64,000 bases of DNA from Trichoplax sp. H2. Its lineage: Eukaryota; Placozoa; Uniplacotomia; Trichoplacea. This document shows positions 41,357-54,000 of the stretch, piece after piece. A program made the position numbers and the translations under genes. The notes beneath the pieces are model-generated. The model made no database searches. It saw nothing but the letters and a program-made list of their open reading frames with translations, and was not told the DNA's origin. The stretch is taken from positions 1 through 64,000 of the forward strand of contig NOWV01000058.1 in NCBI GenBank assembly GCA_003344405.1. Reading direction: 5' to 3'. Every line of letters starts with the position of its first letter. The stretch's first letter is position 1.

Positions 41357-41695
41357 CATAGGATTATGTAGGCTGTCTTTAGTTCAAGAGTTAAAGTATA
41401 ATTATCCAGTTTATCGTATTCGCTTTCAACTGTTCTTATGAGGAGAAGAAATTGGAAATCTTTTCCGATAGACGGACGTATCAATAGCGTTGTTATTCAT
41501 GGCTATTTTTTCGGTCTTTATGTTTATGTATCACATTAGGGAATTACTCAATCCTATTAATTCAAATTTTGGGTTAAGTAAGTGAATCTACCGTAATGAG
41601 AGGAGGCTATTACTCGGTCATTACAAAGATTAACTAAGAGTATAAGCGTATAAGCTAGTTTAATCCATAACTTTTGGTATTCAGATAACTAATTC

Positions 41696-41807
41696 GGCGG
41701 ATTATACTGTATCAATATATTCAATTCTAGTTATTTCCGTTGATACATACCTCTAGAGAGTAATGGTATGACTACAACGAAGCAGACAAAATACTATTAT
41801 TTCCATC
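41696..41807. mobile_element. 112-bp insertion present in one copy only
   Basis: This block is absent from the corresponding place in the upstream copy, where AATTC joins directly to TTTCTCC. It begins GGCGGATTATACTG and ends ATTATTTCCATC. I see no clear terminal inverted repeat or target-site duplication beyond one ambiguous base. A small non-autonomous transposon is possible, as is a deletion in the other copy. Confidence 0.4.
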
Positions 41808-42668
41808 TTTCTCCTTACTCTTTATGTATTTATCAAATATTTAAGAAAGGAGTATTAAAATATTAAGATGGATATTTCATCTAGGAGTTCAATTAGCTAA
41901 TCAATACATTGGTTGTCTAATGATTTTTACAGTAGTTCCATGATAATCTACTGATATGCACAGTAGTAGAAAATATGTTAATAACGAAAAATATTAGACA
42001 TTGCTTTTTCGTCAACTTTATATTATCGTAGAAAGAATATCTTAAAATAAATTATAGGATACTTATGCTAAAAATCACGTGCAGTATATAGTGTAGATTG
42101 ATAAATCTCTTCGTCATTTAGACAACTATTGCGCGGCTGAACACAAAAATTCTAATTCTTATATCCTAATTAATTGAAAGTTGATTAGAAACAATAGTAT
42201 AGTTGCTACTGAATACTAATATTAAGGTATCGTACTATTTCTTCATTAAAAATTGAATTACAGTATGAGTATCAGTTAGATGACAAAATGTAATAATTCC
42301 ACCAACATTAGTTACTGTACTCAAGCATTAAGGAATCTTAGAATTTTCTGACATTAAAGGTTTATAAATTAGTATTATAAATTAAAGCTAGCGTTATGAC
42401 ACGATGCATCAGTATATTTGAAACTTTAAGAATTTTTAATGCTGTTCATGTAAAGTATTGGATGTTAAAACATGCGAATACGTTGAAGACTTATCGGTTA
42501 TGAAAATTAACACAGGGTTAACAGCGATATATTTAATTTCAAAATGGACTCTTAGAAATGGCAAAATCAAGCATTATTCACTTAAGATTTAATATAAATA
42601 ACTTCACTATCTATTACCGGCTTACTCATCTGTTTAATTTTTTATGTTGTATGGGAAATTTCAATAGA

Positions 42669-45600
42669 ATGAGTCAATCTAGTTACCATGACAGTAACAA
42701 AACAGCAAGCGATGAAAGTAGCACAGATGCGCATCCAAATTCTCAAAAAGTACCGATACTTTCGCACCAGGACGAAGTTAACCAAGATAATCCTGAACCA
42801 AGGAACCGTTTTGACTTAGACTTTAGGTGGCGCCCAAGTATAGAACATGATGAAAACTTTCCCTTCAGTGCTAGCTTTCATGGAATTGAACATATTTATG
42901 AAGGAAGATATGGAACTAGAAAAATTCTGTGGATTCTCTTAGTGGCAGCAACGATGATTGCTTGTTTTGTCTTTATTTTCATCCAAGTAAGGTTTTACAT
43001 ATATGTTAGCTACAGTTACAGTGATAAGGCTTGTCTGACAGATTTAAATAGAAAAAAAGGAGTCATTTTCATAACTAAAATAATCAAGTCACAGTACCAA
43101 AGTGTTGTTTACACTTTAAGGCATCATTCCAATATTTATAGATTTAGCAGTAAAGCCTACAATATATTCCGCAATGATTATCTACAAGCCCAAATCATCG
43201 TAAAAATTGCACTTAAATTGATCCCAAGTATAAAATTCTTAATTTTTAGCATCATAGGATAGTCTTAAACAAAAATTAACTTAAATTAAGTGTTAAATAT
43301 ATAAATTTAAAGCAATTTATAGTATTAATGTCGACTACTAAATCAATTACTATGGTCTACTTCTAGCCGCTACTCCATGATAGCCGTTAAAACTTCATTA
43401 ACTAGCTTTATAGCCTTACAACTTAGCTATGAGTCTATGGATTTACCTGGTTCGTTGTATACTATCTCATTTACGCACCGAACCAATAATACAGTAATAA
43501 TACATACTCATAAAAGTATCTCTATGTATAAACGAGATATTCTAAAGGTGATTTTAAAATTTATCTTAGATTGCTCACTATTCCGCCTTCCATACGACAA
43601 CAAAGTCAACCTTAGTCTACGAGAAACAGTTGGCATTTCCAGCTGTAACCATTTGTAATTATAATAGCTTTCGACGCTCTGCTGTAACCGCAAATGATCT
43701 AATCCATATGGCTTATCTTGTCAAAGCCTATCGTCTAAATCAAGGAGTAGTATCCGATTTTATTGGAGAAAAGGAAAGACAGAAATTAATCAATTACTGG
43801 AAAAAATATGATGCAACTCACGCGAAGAAATTTAATTATCAATTATTTGTAGAAAGAGTAGGCTACCATGCAAGTCAAATGATTAAATCGTGTCATTTCC
43901 GTGGATTGAAATGTGGACCTAAAAATTTTAGCAATGTTCTGACCAGTTATGGTAATTGTATTACATTTAACGGTCCTAAGCTCGAATCCAATCCGAAGCT
44001 GTATCAGAAAAATCCTGGGGCCCATCAAGGACTAGAGTTATTAATTAATATCCAAGAATATGAATATACCGGTTCATGGCATTCTGATCGACCAGATATC
44101 GGTATTAAATTTGTTATTCATGAAAGACATTACCCGCCTGATGTGACCTCGCAAGGTAAAGCTGTTGGCCCTGGTTCTCACGCTTATGCCAGTGTTAAAT
44201 ATAAAACGGTCAGTAAAATGATATTCCCTGTTTCACTTACAATAGTAAATGTAAATTTAGTTCAAAATGTCTTTGATTTATTACTTGCTTTTATTTAAAA
44301 ATTCAACATTACCTTTCAAAATCAAACACATTACTCATCAATTTTTGTAGGAGTTCATTGTTCTTGCTATAATAGATAAATTGATTAGCGCGGAGTTCTA
44401 TAGGTTACGTATTTCCCGGCTTCACTAGATATAAAATTACCCCTTTGTACTAAATGTGAAACACAGTCTAAAATTTAAATACATTACTCATCGGTAATTC
44501 CAATTGCTACTCTATCATATAAAATATTATTTAGTATACCATCTTGCTATTTACGTCGCCATGATCAAATAAAGTGTTTATCGTACAATTTGTCCTATAT
44601 AATTTAGACCAGCTTTTTGATCTCATATAAATGTTCATTATTCCTTGATATAGTCTTTGATTCTTTTTCTTCTATACTATATTGCATATAAAATTATTAG
44701 ATGTATCAATTTCATTCGGTGGATACGAATACCTCTTTCAACTAATACTTTGTTTATTACATCACGTTAGTCAATATACAATATAATAAATCGAAATCGT
44801 CCCTTTTAATTAATTAGGTAGTGCTCTTATAGCTTTAATCGTCAAATTTTCAACGATTCTTTCCACTTTATACGAACTGGTTTAACTTTAAAATTTTCTG
44901 ACTATACAGTTATATTCATTACCTTGTTTGCCTAGACTTCATTTCTCCTATCAAATTGTCATATACATAGTTACATGACTTCGATATCGACTTTCAGCTA
45001 GCACATTACCACTCTGCTACGTTATATATTATCCATCATTTAATTTAAAGTAAGATTTATTCTTATAAGAGCTCTGATATTTACTAATATCTTAGATTAG
45101 CAACCTACCTTCACCGTACGGTCATTGCGGTAGCAAAAAACTAGCCTTCTATAAAAAATATACTTATGCTGGATGCCAAATTAGTTGTAAGACTGAATAT
45201 GTCCAAAAGAAATGTGGTTGCCGAGCTCCTGACATGCCAGGTAATTATTTATACAGTTATTACTTTACTTCACTAAATCAGCATACTATCCGTCGCATAA
45301 TAATACTATAAGACACTATACTATCATTGCCATTAATTAAGTAAAAGTTGCCGTGTTAAGGGGAAAAGATGTTTATGAATATTACTTCATTAAAGTTATT
45401 TCACTTCGACAGGACAAAATGTTATTCCAGTTTGCTCACCACAAAAGATGATTGAATGCGTTTCGCCTAATTTAGGTAAGATAATCTTTTCAATTTTTAA
45501 CTAAAAGTAGTTTAAAAAATATCTATAATCGAACTGTGATAGCTACTACCGTATAGCATTCAATAGCTGGTATTTCCATCTCATCTTATACTCGTACAGT

Positions 45601-46552
45601 CTATATGCATGGCCGGTAATGCAATCCTCTAATTGTTATACTTAGCCTTTAAGCATGTATTTTTACTTCTATAACAGAAAAATTGCGAACTATTAACGAT
45701 AAAGTATGTATTTGTCCGATACCGTGCCACATTGTGCATTTCGATACCACCATCAGCTATGCAAAAATACCCAATCCTCAAATGGCCAAAGATTTAACAG
45801 AAAAAATTAACAAGACAGCTTTTCAAATTGAAACGCATGGTCTTGTTGACCCAGATATTGATCCTACACTTTACATTTCGTAAGTTTAATCCATTTTAAA
45901 TTAATAATAAAACTAGATATGCTATCTGTAAAAACATTTTTCATATCTATCTGCCAACAAGCCCCAATCGAAATAACTTTGAATTCGTCGTATCAGGACA
46001 TCAATTTTAAACCCAGAATTCTTTTTGATACCTTACATCGCAATTTAGGCAAAATTATATTCTGCTAAATGTCTTCTTCGACGATCTGTATTATGAAAAG
46101 ACGGTCTCAACTCCAGTTTATACATTTACTTCATTACTAGGTATGATGTTCGACGTGAACATACATATTTCTAACTTGAATATATAATTTTTGGTTGCAG
46201 ACGAATGTCAAAGGATTATTTACATACCATACTTGCGCTTACATTATTCACTGACAATAGTAATAAAATATTTCATAGCTAACTGAACTTAGTGTATTCT
46301 ATAGATTATTCATTAATTGCACTATTTTTTTGCTACATAGGTAATATCGGAGGTCAGTTGGGATTATTTGTAGGTGCTAGTGTTCTTACCCTCGTAGAAA
46401 TCATTGAGTTTGGATTCTATCGTAGCCGTGGAGCAATCCGACGAAGTGATTGGAAGCAAAATTTACGTAAGAGTATTTCTAGAAGTCGAGAAGTGACGGC
46501 AACTGAAGAAAAAGAACCACTTTGCAGTGGTAAGATAGAGACGAATAAATAG
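42669..46552 (+). CDS. DEG/ENaC/ASIC-family sodium channel subunit, 7 exons
   Basis: Plasma-membrane subunit of a trimeric amiloride-family cation channel. Exons: 42669-42986, 43570-44208, 45096-45240, 45413-45475, 45678-45879, 46049-46140, 46341-46552; about 556 residues, normal for the family. The cytosolic N-terminus carries the gating HG motif (71-72) before TM1 (about 86-110). FPAVTICN opens the extracellular domain. Family cysteines follow: C...GLKC, YGNCITFN, SPYGHCGSK, a Cys-rich block ending CGCRAPDMPG, and CICPIPC. GGQLGLFVGAS (490-500) enters TM2, with GAS as the selectivity filter. The tail is basic, with RSRGAIRRSDW after TM2. An in-frame ATG at 42558 would add 37 residues; I prefer 42669 because a splice acceptor-like AG lies just before it. 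Exon 2 uses a slightly unusual donor, GTCAGT. Placozoans have several such paralogues and I cannot say which this is, nor its gating stimulus. Confidence 0.95.
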
Positions 46553-49500
46553 TTTCTACTCTCACTAAAATATCGAAACAAGTGCAATTTCATCAATATC
46601 TTACGATGCATTTATTTTAATGATAGCTAATATTCAGCAATCAACATCAAGTAGAAAATACATTAACATTATTTTATTTGTCACCTATCTTATTTTTAGT
46701 TGAAAATGGCGATACCCAATTATCAAAGTGAAGTGTTTCATTCAAGTAGCTGCCTGTGCGAGCTAAAATAGCTCAAAATTTCATCAGAAAGTTATAAGCT
46801 ATCATTTACCTATTCTAGATTGGCCCACTCTAACGAAATGCTACCGGATTTCTTAATTAGGCCATGCGTGAAAGTGTGTAACTGAAGTATCTATGCACCT
46901 TTCTATAGTTAATAATAATAATAATTATCTAGTTTTGTTGGTTCATGTTTGTCGTATAATGGTCAGCTAGTTATTTTATCTAGCCATTTTTAAGAGATTT
47001 ATTTACCCCTGAGCTATCGATTATTAATAATAGAAAATGTAATTTGTTTCTTCTCATCGTAATTTAATTGTCTTTACAATAGAATTACGTTAAACTATAC
47101 GATATGAGATCATATTTACCGCAGCAAATAAAAGATACTGCATGTAGGTATATTAAAGGATAATTGTAAACACACATACAGTATATTAAATTTTTATTCA
47201 ATAATTTGCACTATAGCCACAGATTTTGATAGATACCGTTGTAGTTATGGTATTAAACTGAGACAGATCAATAACAAAATTAATAGTAAATGACAGAAAA
47301 TTTGGACTAAAATTTCTATAAGAAACACTAAAACATGGCACTTAATCTTTCCCAATTATGCTATAAGAGATATTGCTATAAATCTTTCTATATTTTTTGT
47401 GATCAATGATTTATCAGAGCTGAATCACATCCGTTTAACCTTTAAAAATTGAACGATATGATGGAAGCCGCATATCAGCCGAGTTTAATCTGATAAGATC
47501 ATGATTGCAATTATCTTAGAAACGCTGTAAGCCGAGTAGGCTATATTTATATCCGCCTTAGAAAGACGATGATTTCGCTAATTAGATAAATTGTTCGTTC
47601 ATATTTCGCAGCGGAATGCAATATTAAACATTACTTATTAGACTTAGAAAGTTTGCTGACAGTGGCATCGGCCAGCCTGTATTTTATTCTATAATAATAA
47701 TCCTGTATTAAGCTTATTAAAATGTTGATAATTATAAATACTAAAGAACTTATTTCTTAGTACTCCGATATGAAATTAGCTACAAAACTACCTGCAATAG
47801 AGTTTAATATTCGTACCGAATAGTTTTCACGGTGCAGTGCAAATAGCGGTTTGGAAGTTTTAATAAAAAAATTTGTAGTCAATGCATAGAGTACATGAAT
47901 ACCGATTAAGACTGACATTGTAGGAGAAAGTAATAATTATAAGCGTGCATCGAAAAATGAAGGAGCGTAGGGTGCACGATAGCAGAAAACTGAGAGAAAT
48001 TACTTTTCTGATGTTAGACTTACGATCTGCATGAACGAATGATTTTAAGAAAGTACTAATAAAGTTCTTTTTACAAGAGATTGCATTACCAATTTCTACC
48101 ATACTGTATAGATTAAAATTTACACGACGCCGCAGTTTTGATTAAAAGTATAGTAGAAATGCTACTGTTTCATCTTATTGTAGAGTAATTGTCTTCATAT
48201 TAGTAGATTTATGATCATATCTGTCATTATAAAGCTTAGAATAGTCAGACTTAGGATTAACCGCTATAACTTCAATGGTGCAGAACCAGATGCGCTTACA
48301 TTGATAATGACAAAGTGGATGAACTAGTAGCAAGATCCGATGAGCCTTACACTAATTACAATTACCGTAATATCACGATTGAACAAAAGTTAATACGTAT
48401 TATATTTATCCGTGCTGAGTTTTGCCATATTTTTTTAAGGGTTATTGTAGCAGTTTCAGCTAATTACAGCAGTGATTGAAGTACCTTAGCATTAAGAAGT
48501 AGAACAGTCTACTATGCTGTCACAACCGAGATTTCAGCACAAAAATTAACGGGATTCTTTTCTCTAAAGTAGTCTTAACTATCTAAGCAACTCTAAGCAC
48601 TCTTTAAACTACCAAAATTAGATTCGAATCTTAGACGATAGAATACTCACGGGGGGAATCAAAAATTTATTCTAAAAGCTATTTATTAAAGTGACTGATT
48701 GAACTCACAGCTTACAATCTACTACTAATAACTGAAAAGCATCTGTTATCGACTAACTTATCAACTCCCTCAATTGAGAACTTTGAGGCTTTTATATAGC
48801 CTAACAAACTTCATTGGTGCAAAGCAATAATAAATTTATAGCCAAGCGCTTACATACTGAATATAGCAAGAATCACAACATACTTTCTATGACATTTAAT
48901 GATAGTTAATCAATGGTTAGGTGCTAACATATGGTTCATTTTTACTGAACGAAATTATATCATTAATGATGCAATAATTAATTAATTATTACGTATGCTT
49001 ATAAGGTAATTTCATGATTGCTGATGATAAAACGGTGCACTTATGATATTCGTACCATGTGTGTATAAGGTGGCAGTAGTCGGCAATATAAGGTGATGTT
49101 TTCGTGTAATGTCTTAATATAACTATTAAATAATATGGAATTGTTATCGTGGAGACTAAGTCGATTATCCGGTTTATCTTAACCACTTTCAACTATTATT
49201 AAGAAGGAAGAAAAGTGATTTCTTCTTATGTCAACCGTTCTATTAATAAACGATACATTTAACGTTCAGCATGGCGTTTACCTGATTTTGTGTCGCGTTA
49301 GAGGTTTGCTCAATTTTAATAACTAAGATTTTGAGTTAGACGGTTGCGAACCTAAAGGGTTGTAAAACCCAATCACTACATGATATATTATAAGTCTTTA
49401 TTATAATAGAGTGTTCTACAATTGAGTGAAAGCATTAAACATATCTACGTATGCTGGACAATTAATTGCAATAAAAAAGTATGGTTAAGGATAGCATAGT

Positions 49501-51071
49501 TTAAATTCGCTAAAGTCATGTAATGTGACTGCTGCTGCTGGCATAACAGTTTACTGCAACCTACGAGATAGGAATAATCAAGCTTGCTGAAACATTCTGA
49601 TATTCAAAAATGAGATTACTTACGGTACTCACTGATACGCGAATAAATAGTATGAGTACTGCATACATAGGTAAACAAGGATTGAAAGAGACACTAGCCA
49701 TATAACTAAAAAGCTGATTTCTTTAAATATTAAACAAATTTATAACATTCACAATACGAGTATTAGTAGTAATTAATCACTACAGACTAATACTCTGAGC
49801 AGAATTAAAACAGGTATACACGTAAACAAGTATAAGTATATATTTTAATAATAAATGTATACTTATGATAATAGAATTGCGACACTGTATGGTGCATTGG
49901 GGTATATATTACAAATTCTGTACTAGTTGCGATACAATATAATAATGGATCTTAGAAACCTTAAAATTACATTATTTCTGGGAATTTATGCACTAGTAAT
50001 AAATTTAATACTTGTATTTTAAATTTCTTTCCCTTTATTACCCTTTATTACTAATTATTTCGTGATATATAATATAGCACAAACGTCTATACAAGCACAG
50101 TATAACTAAACATATACTAACCTACTATGGTTACAAGCTGAAACAACATCATTCAACCGTTACCATGGTGACGAGATGGAAAAGTGCATACTCCTACAAA
50201 CTAGCAAAGTAAAATCAGATTGTCGGAGATCGTCTTAGTTTAGACCGACTGGTTTGTTAGCTACTGGAAACGAACGGTACGAAAAGTATTATTTAACTAT
50301 CACTTCGATGCTACTGAACGTGTATGTAGTCTATATTACTAAAACCTTAAGCATATACTTATTAGCGGCCAAATACGTCGTGAACGGTATTTTGTAAAAG
50401 CGTTGTTACTCTATTACCTTCTCGGTTGCATATGATGAGCTTAATATTTTGCTATTAAGCTTCAGAAGTTCATAATAAAGGCTGAATATACCACTTTAAA
50501 TAATATTGGTCATCGACATAACTTTAATGTAACTGCTGTTTAGTACTCTAGCAGATCATTTATTGTTGGATTGGGTACGGTAATTATCTTGTAAATCAGA
50601 AATACTTCTTTGACTTAGCAGTTGGTTTCAAATCAACGAGGATTAATTTGATTGAAAGCGACAACGTTTACTAATAGTTAAGTATCCTGAAGCCGTAATA
50701 TCATCGAAGTACCTAAATAAAATTACTATTAATTTAACTCTGAACAGGGAAATTATCGTATTCAGGTAACTTATTAAATAAATTTTTATCAGATTCACGC
50801 TTTAATTACTAGTTCTAAAGGAACAACATCTCCATAAGCTAGTTAACTATATAAAATATTAAACATTCCGTACCATTCTTGCTAAACAATTAACCTTCAC
50901 TTTAGACGTAATAGTAATTTATATCAACTTATCTCTGTAAACAACCTCATAATTAAAGGAGAAATTTGACTGCGATTCATAGTGCTTAAATTGCCCCCTT
51001 TGACTTTCTTAACATTTATTCCGATCGAAAATATTATCTTATCAATATTAAAATATCAAGAACTAGCCAGG
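46553..51071. other. Intergenic region between DEG/ENaC gene and EFCAB7
   Basis: No gene is recognised. The stretch contains the 3' flank of the channel gene and the 5' flank of EFCAB7. One frame is open for about 70 codons without an ATG (about 48269-48480), but it has no recognisable motif or splice partner. Confidence 0.65.
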
Positions 51072-54000
51072 ATGCTCTCCAGATTGGATAATAAAAGTCG
51101 TCTGGATCAATTCTTAAAAGAATGTAGGTCAGCGTACGAAACAGTGACTGGCTCAATCAGTAACGATATTCGATCTAAAGAAGATTTAGAATTAAGTAAG
51201 AGAATGATACCGAATATATCGATAAAGATGTTACAAATTGAGTAATTATGCTGTTCCTCGACAACTTCTTACGCTCTATTTAATATACATAAAGTTAAAC
51301 TCTAATATACATTACAAGCATAGCTTGGCTTAATTTATTTTAAACTACACAATCCTCCGTATTTGACGGTTAAGTATTTTAGATAGCTATCTTACAGCAT
51401 TTTTTTATAAATTTAATTATGACAGTTCTTAATATTATGGGCAGAAATCCATCTAGAGCTAATATGAAATATTATTGGTCTAAACACACTGGTAAGTAAA
51501 TAAATCTGAATGGATAACTACCCTTAATTTAACTATCTTAATATTAGCGATGTGCAATAATAATTGCAGTAGTTTATACGAGTATAGTATTTGGATTATA
51601 ATTAATCATCATAAATCGATATTCAGTCGTCTAAAAGTGTAATCATTTATATTAGAGTCAGTAAGCTTTGACGAATTCTGCGATTACGCTGGGCAAGAAA
51701 GAGAGGTTGATGAAAATTTACTTTTACGTGCTTTTGAACAAGTTGATCCAAACGGTGATGGTTTTATTGAGAGAGATGAATTAGAGCGTGTTCTACTAAA
51801 GGTTGGATATAAGACTTAGATGTAATTTAATGTAAATTTATAAAGACATAATCTTTTCAATGGTACCTTAGTAAATTGAGTCCTATGTTTACACTCATTT
51901 TTAATGATATCAAATTTTGAAAAAATGATTCCTTTAGTATGGCGAAAGGATGACTCAGAGCGAATTAAAGCAGTTGTTAGATGATTTTCCCTATGACGAT
52001 AAAGGAAGATTTCCATTTGAGGAGGTCCTTTTCTATAATTAAATAGAATAACATTCACTATTATTTAAATAAAAATCTTTGTATTACACGGTTAGATGAT
52101 GTAAGATAAAGCTGAGGCTTTGATTTTACTGCTGACTGATCAACCTTAATAACATTTAGTTCTGCAGAAAATTTGCGGATATTATCGAAGAATGTCAGTC
52201 TATTACTAAGCGAACAGGTGCTCAAAATGGCGTTAAAGAACGAAAAAATCTAAGTATTAAGCAACCAAGACCTTCAAAGCGATCTTCTAGTCGATTATCG
52301 ATAACTTCCTTAGCTTCTATCCGAGAGCAAAAACCAGACGAACCTCCTAGCCCTAAAATCTCTCCAAGAAAGTCGAGCACCGCTTCGCTTCCTAGAGAGC
52401 GTAGTCTATCGATGACTCGGAAAGATAGCATTAGTTCCGTAAAAAAATCTTCATCGCAAACGAAATTATCGATTGCGGAACCTAAGAACTTAAAAGTATG
52501 AGATGGTTTAATGTTACTATATAACTAAACTGTAACCACTTGGAAGTAATTGGTACTTATAATTAACAGCAATCATTTCTAATTGATATAGTCATGGCAT
52601 AATATTATCAGAAGAGGCTGTTTATATGTAAACGACAGGTGCAAATTCAGCAGTCAGCAGTATAGACTAGATCTAGCTACTGCTTCAGCAGTTTGGATTT
52701 CCATTTGCCCTCAACCAATAAGTATGATAAAGGCATAAATCTCTTCTATTTCGAATTACAGTTGGACGTTGTTAAATCTCGCTTGCTCTACATTTTATTT
52801 AAATCAATTACTGCTTTAGCTAAAGAATTAGCTCGTGTGGACTTGGAATTATTCATATTTAAGGAAGAAGATAATGAGATCAAAGAGTACATATCGTGTC
52901 AAAATGCAACTATCAAAGGCAAATACTGCGTAAAAACAGATTTAAGATCAGGCAAATACAGATTGATTCCATATACAAGTGGCTGTATATTTAAACAGAG
53001 ATCTGAGGAATCAAAATCAGTTGCAAAATTAGTAAAAGGCAGTGGTGAAGCAGCTGAAATAACACAGGCATTCATGTAAGCTTTGATCTCATAAACGCGA
53101 TGATACTGTCAAAGTTTATGCAGAATAGTTTGTTTTACTAATATTGAAAATATCAAATGATGTCATTAACTATCATAGAACATTCTAATTCAAAGTTTTA
53201 ACATTATAAAAATACTGTTATACTCCTATACCGTTATTATTACAACTAAAAGAAATGAAACCTTAATTTAAATGAGCGTAGCAAGTGAAAGGCATGCTTA
53301 TACGATTTTTCTCACTGACTACTTAGTGATGCATTACATCATGCATTCGATTCTTTCGACTTGGATGGCAATGATTTACTTAATTACGAAGAATTCAATA
53401 ACTACTATATAAGAGCAAATGATGACGAATGTGATTTAGAAACCTGGGGACATGTTACAGGTTAGGAAATATCAATTCAATTTTCCAAATTTTTGAGTAT
53501 AAAGTCTCCATGTGCTAGCCTTATAAGTTAATTGAAGTTCTTTTTCAAACATTTATTGCCTAAAGATATCGTAAAAATATTAATAATGTTACTAATACTT
53601 GTATAATTGCAGTCCTGCAGGAACCAGAGCAGTTTTTTTATAATCATCCAATACATCTCTAATAATCCACATAATTAGGAAGTGTACTCTTACGATTTTC
53701 GCGCAGCGATAAAATATATGAAATGATTTAACACTGCTCAGCATTTACTAGCATTAAGCGATGTTATAGTTTACATACCACGTTATTGAAGAGAGCCAAC
53801 TTATCATGATTCATTTTCAAGGATAGGGTTTAATTTTCTTTTACGTTATCTTAGAGTCATATGAAACGAAAGATGGAGAATTAACACGAGCTGGATTTAT
53901 CGCAATTCATGAGCAAGAAGCCCTCGATAATCCTGATGATGTAACCGAACTTTGGTTTACATTACATGGAATCGGTCTTAATAATTCACTTGTTCCAGAC

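Larger units (their letters stand above)
40805..41998. repeat. Duplicated segment flanking assembly gap 4
   Basis: Bases 40805-41336 (532 bp) and 41357-41998 (642 bp) are copies separated only by a 20-N gap (41337-41356). They differ by roughly eight substitutions, a 2-bp deletion and a 112-bp insertion at 41696-41807 in the second copy; 532+112-2 gives 642, so the alignment is complete end to end. Confidence 0.93.
21453..42668. other. About 21 kb without a supportable gene
   Basis: The interval separates the divergent 5' ends of NOX5 (minus) and the DEG/ENaC gene (plus). Frames are broken by frequent stops in all six readings. The few 60-codon open frames (e.g. 22299-22502, 25612-25797, 29523-29714, 37119-37347) lack recognisable motifs and GT/AG-joined partners. 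Simple repeats are small, such as a TA run at about 38538-38553. A duplicated segment around gap 4 is listed separately. Promoters of both flanking genes presumably lie at its two ends. Confidence 0.7.

Noticed and set aside
43377-43569. Open frame just before exon 2 of the DEG/ENaC gene
   Set aside because: It is in a different frame from the channel and is intronic; the acceptor at 43568-43569 gives the family sequence.
48269-48480. About 70-codon plus-strand frame without ATG
   Set aside because: Polar composition looks mildly protein-like, but there is no start, no convincing splice sites and no recognisable family; expected by chance in a window this size.
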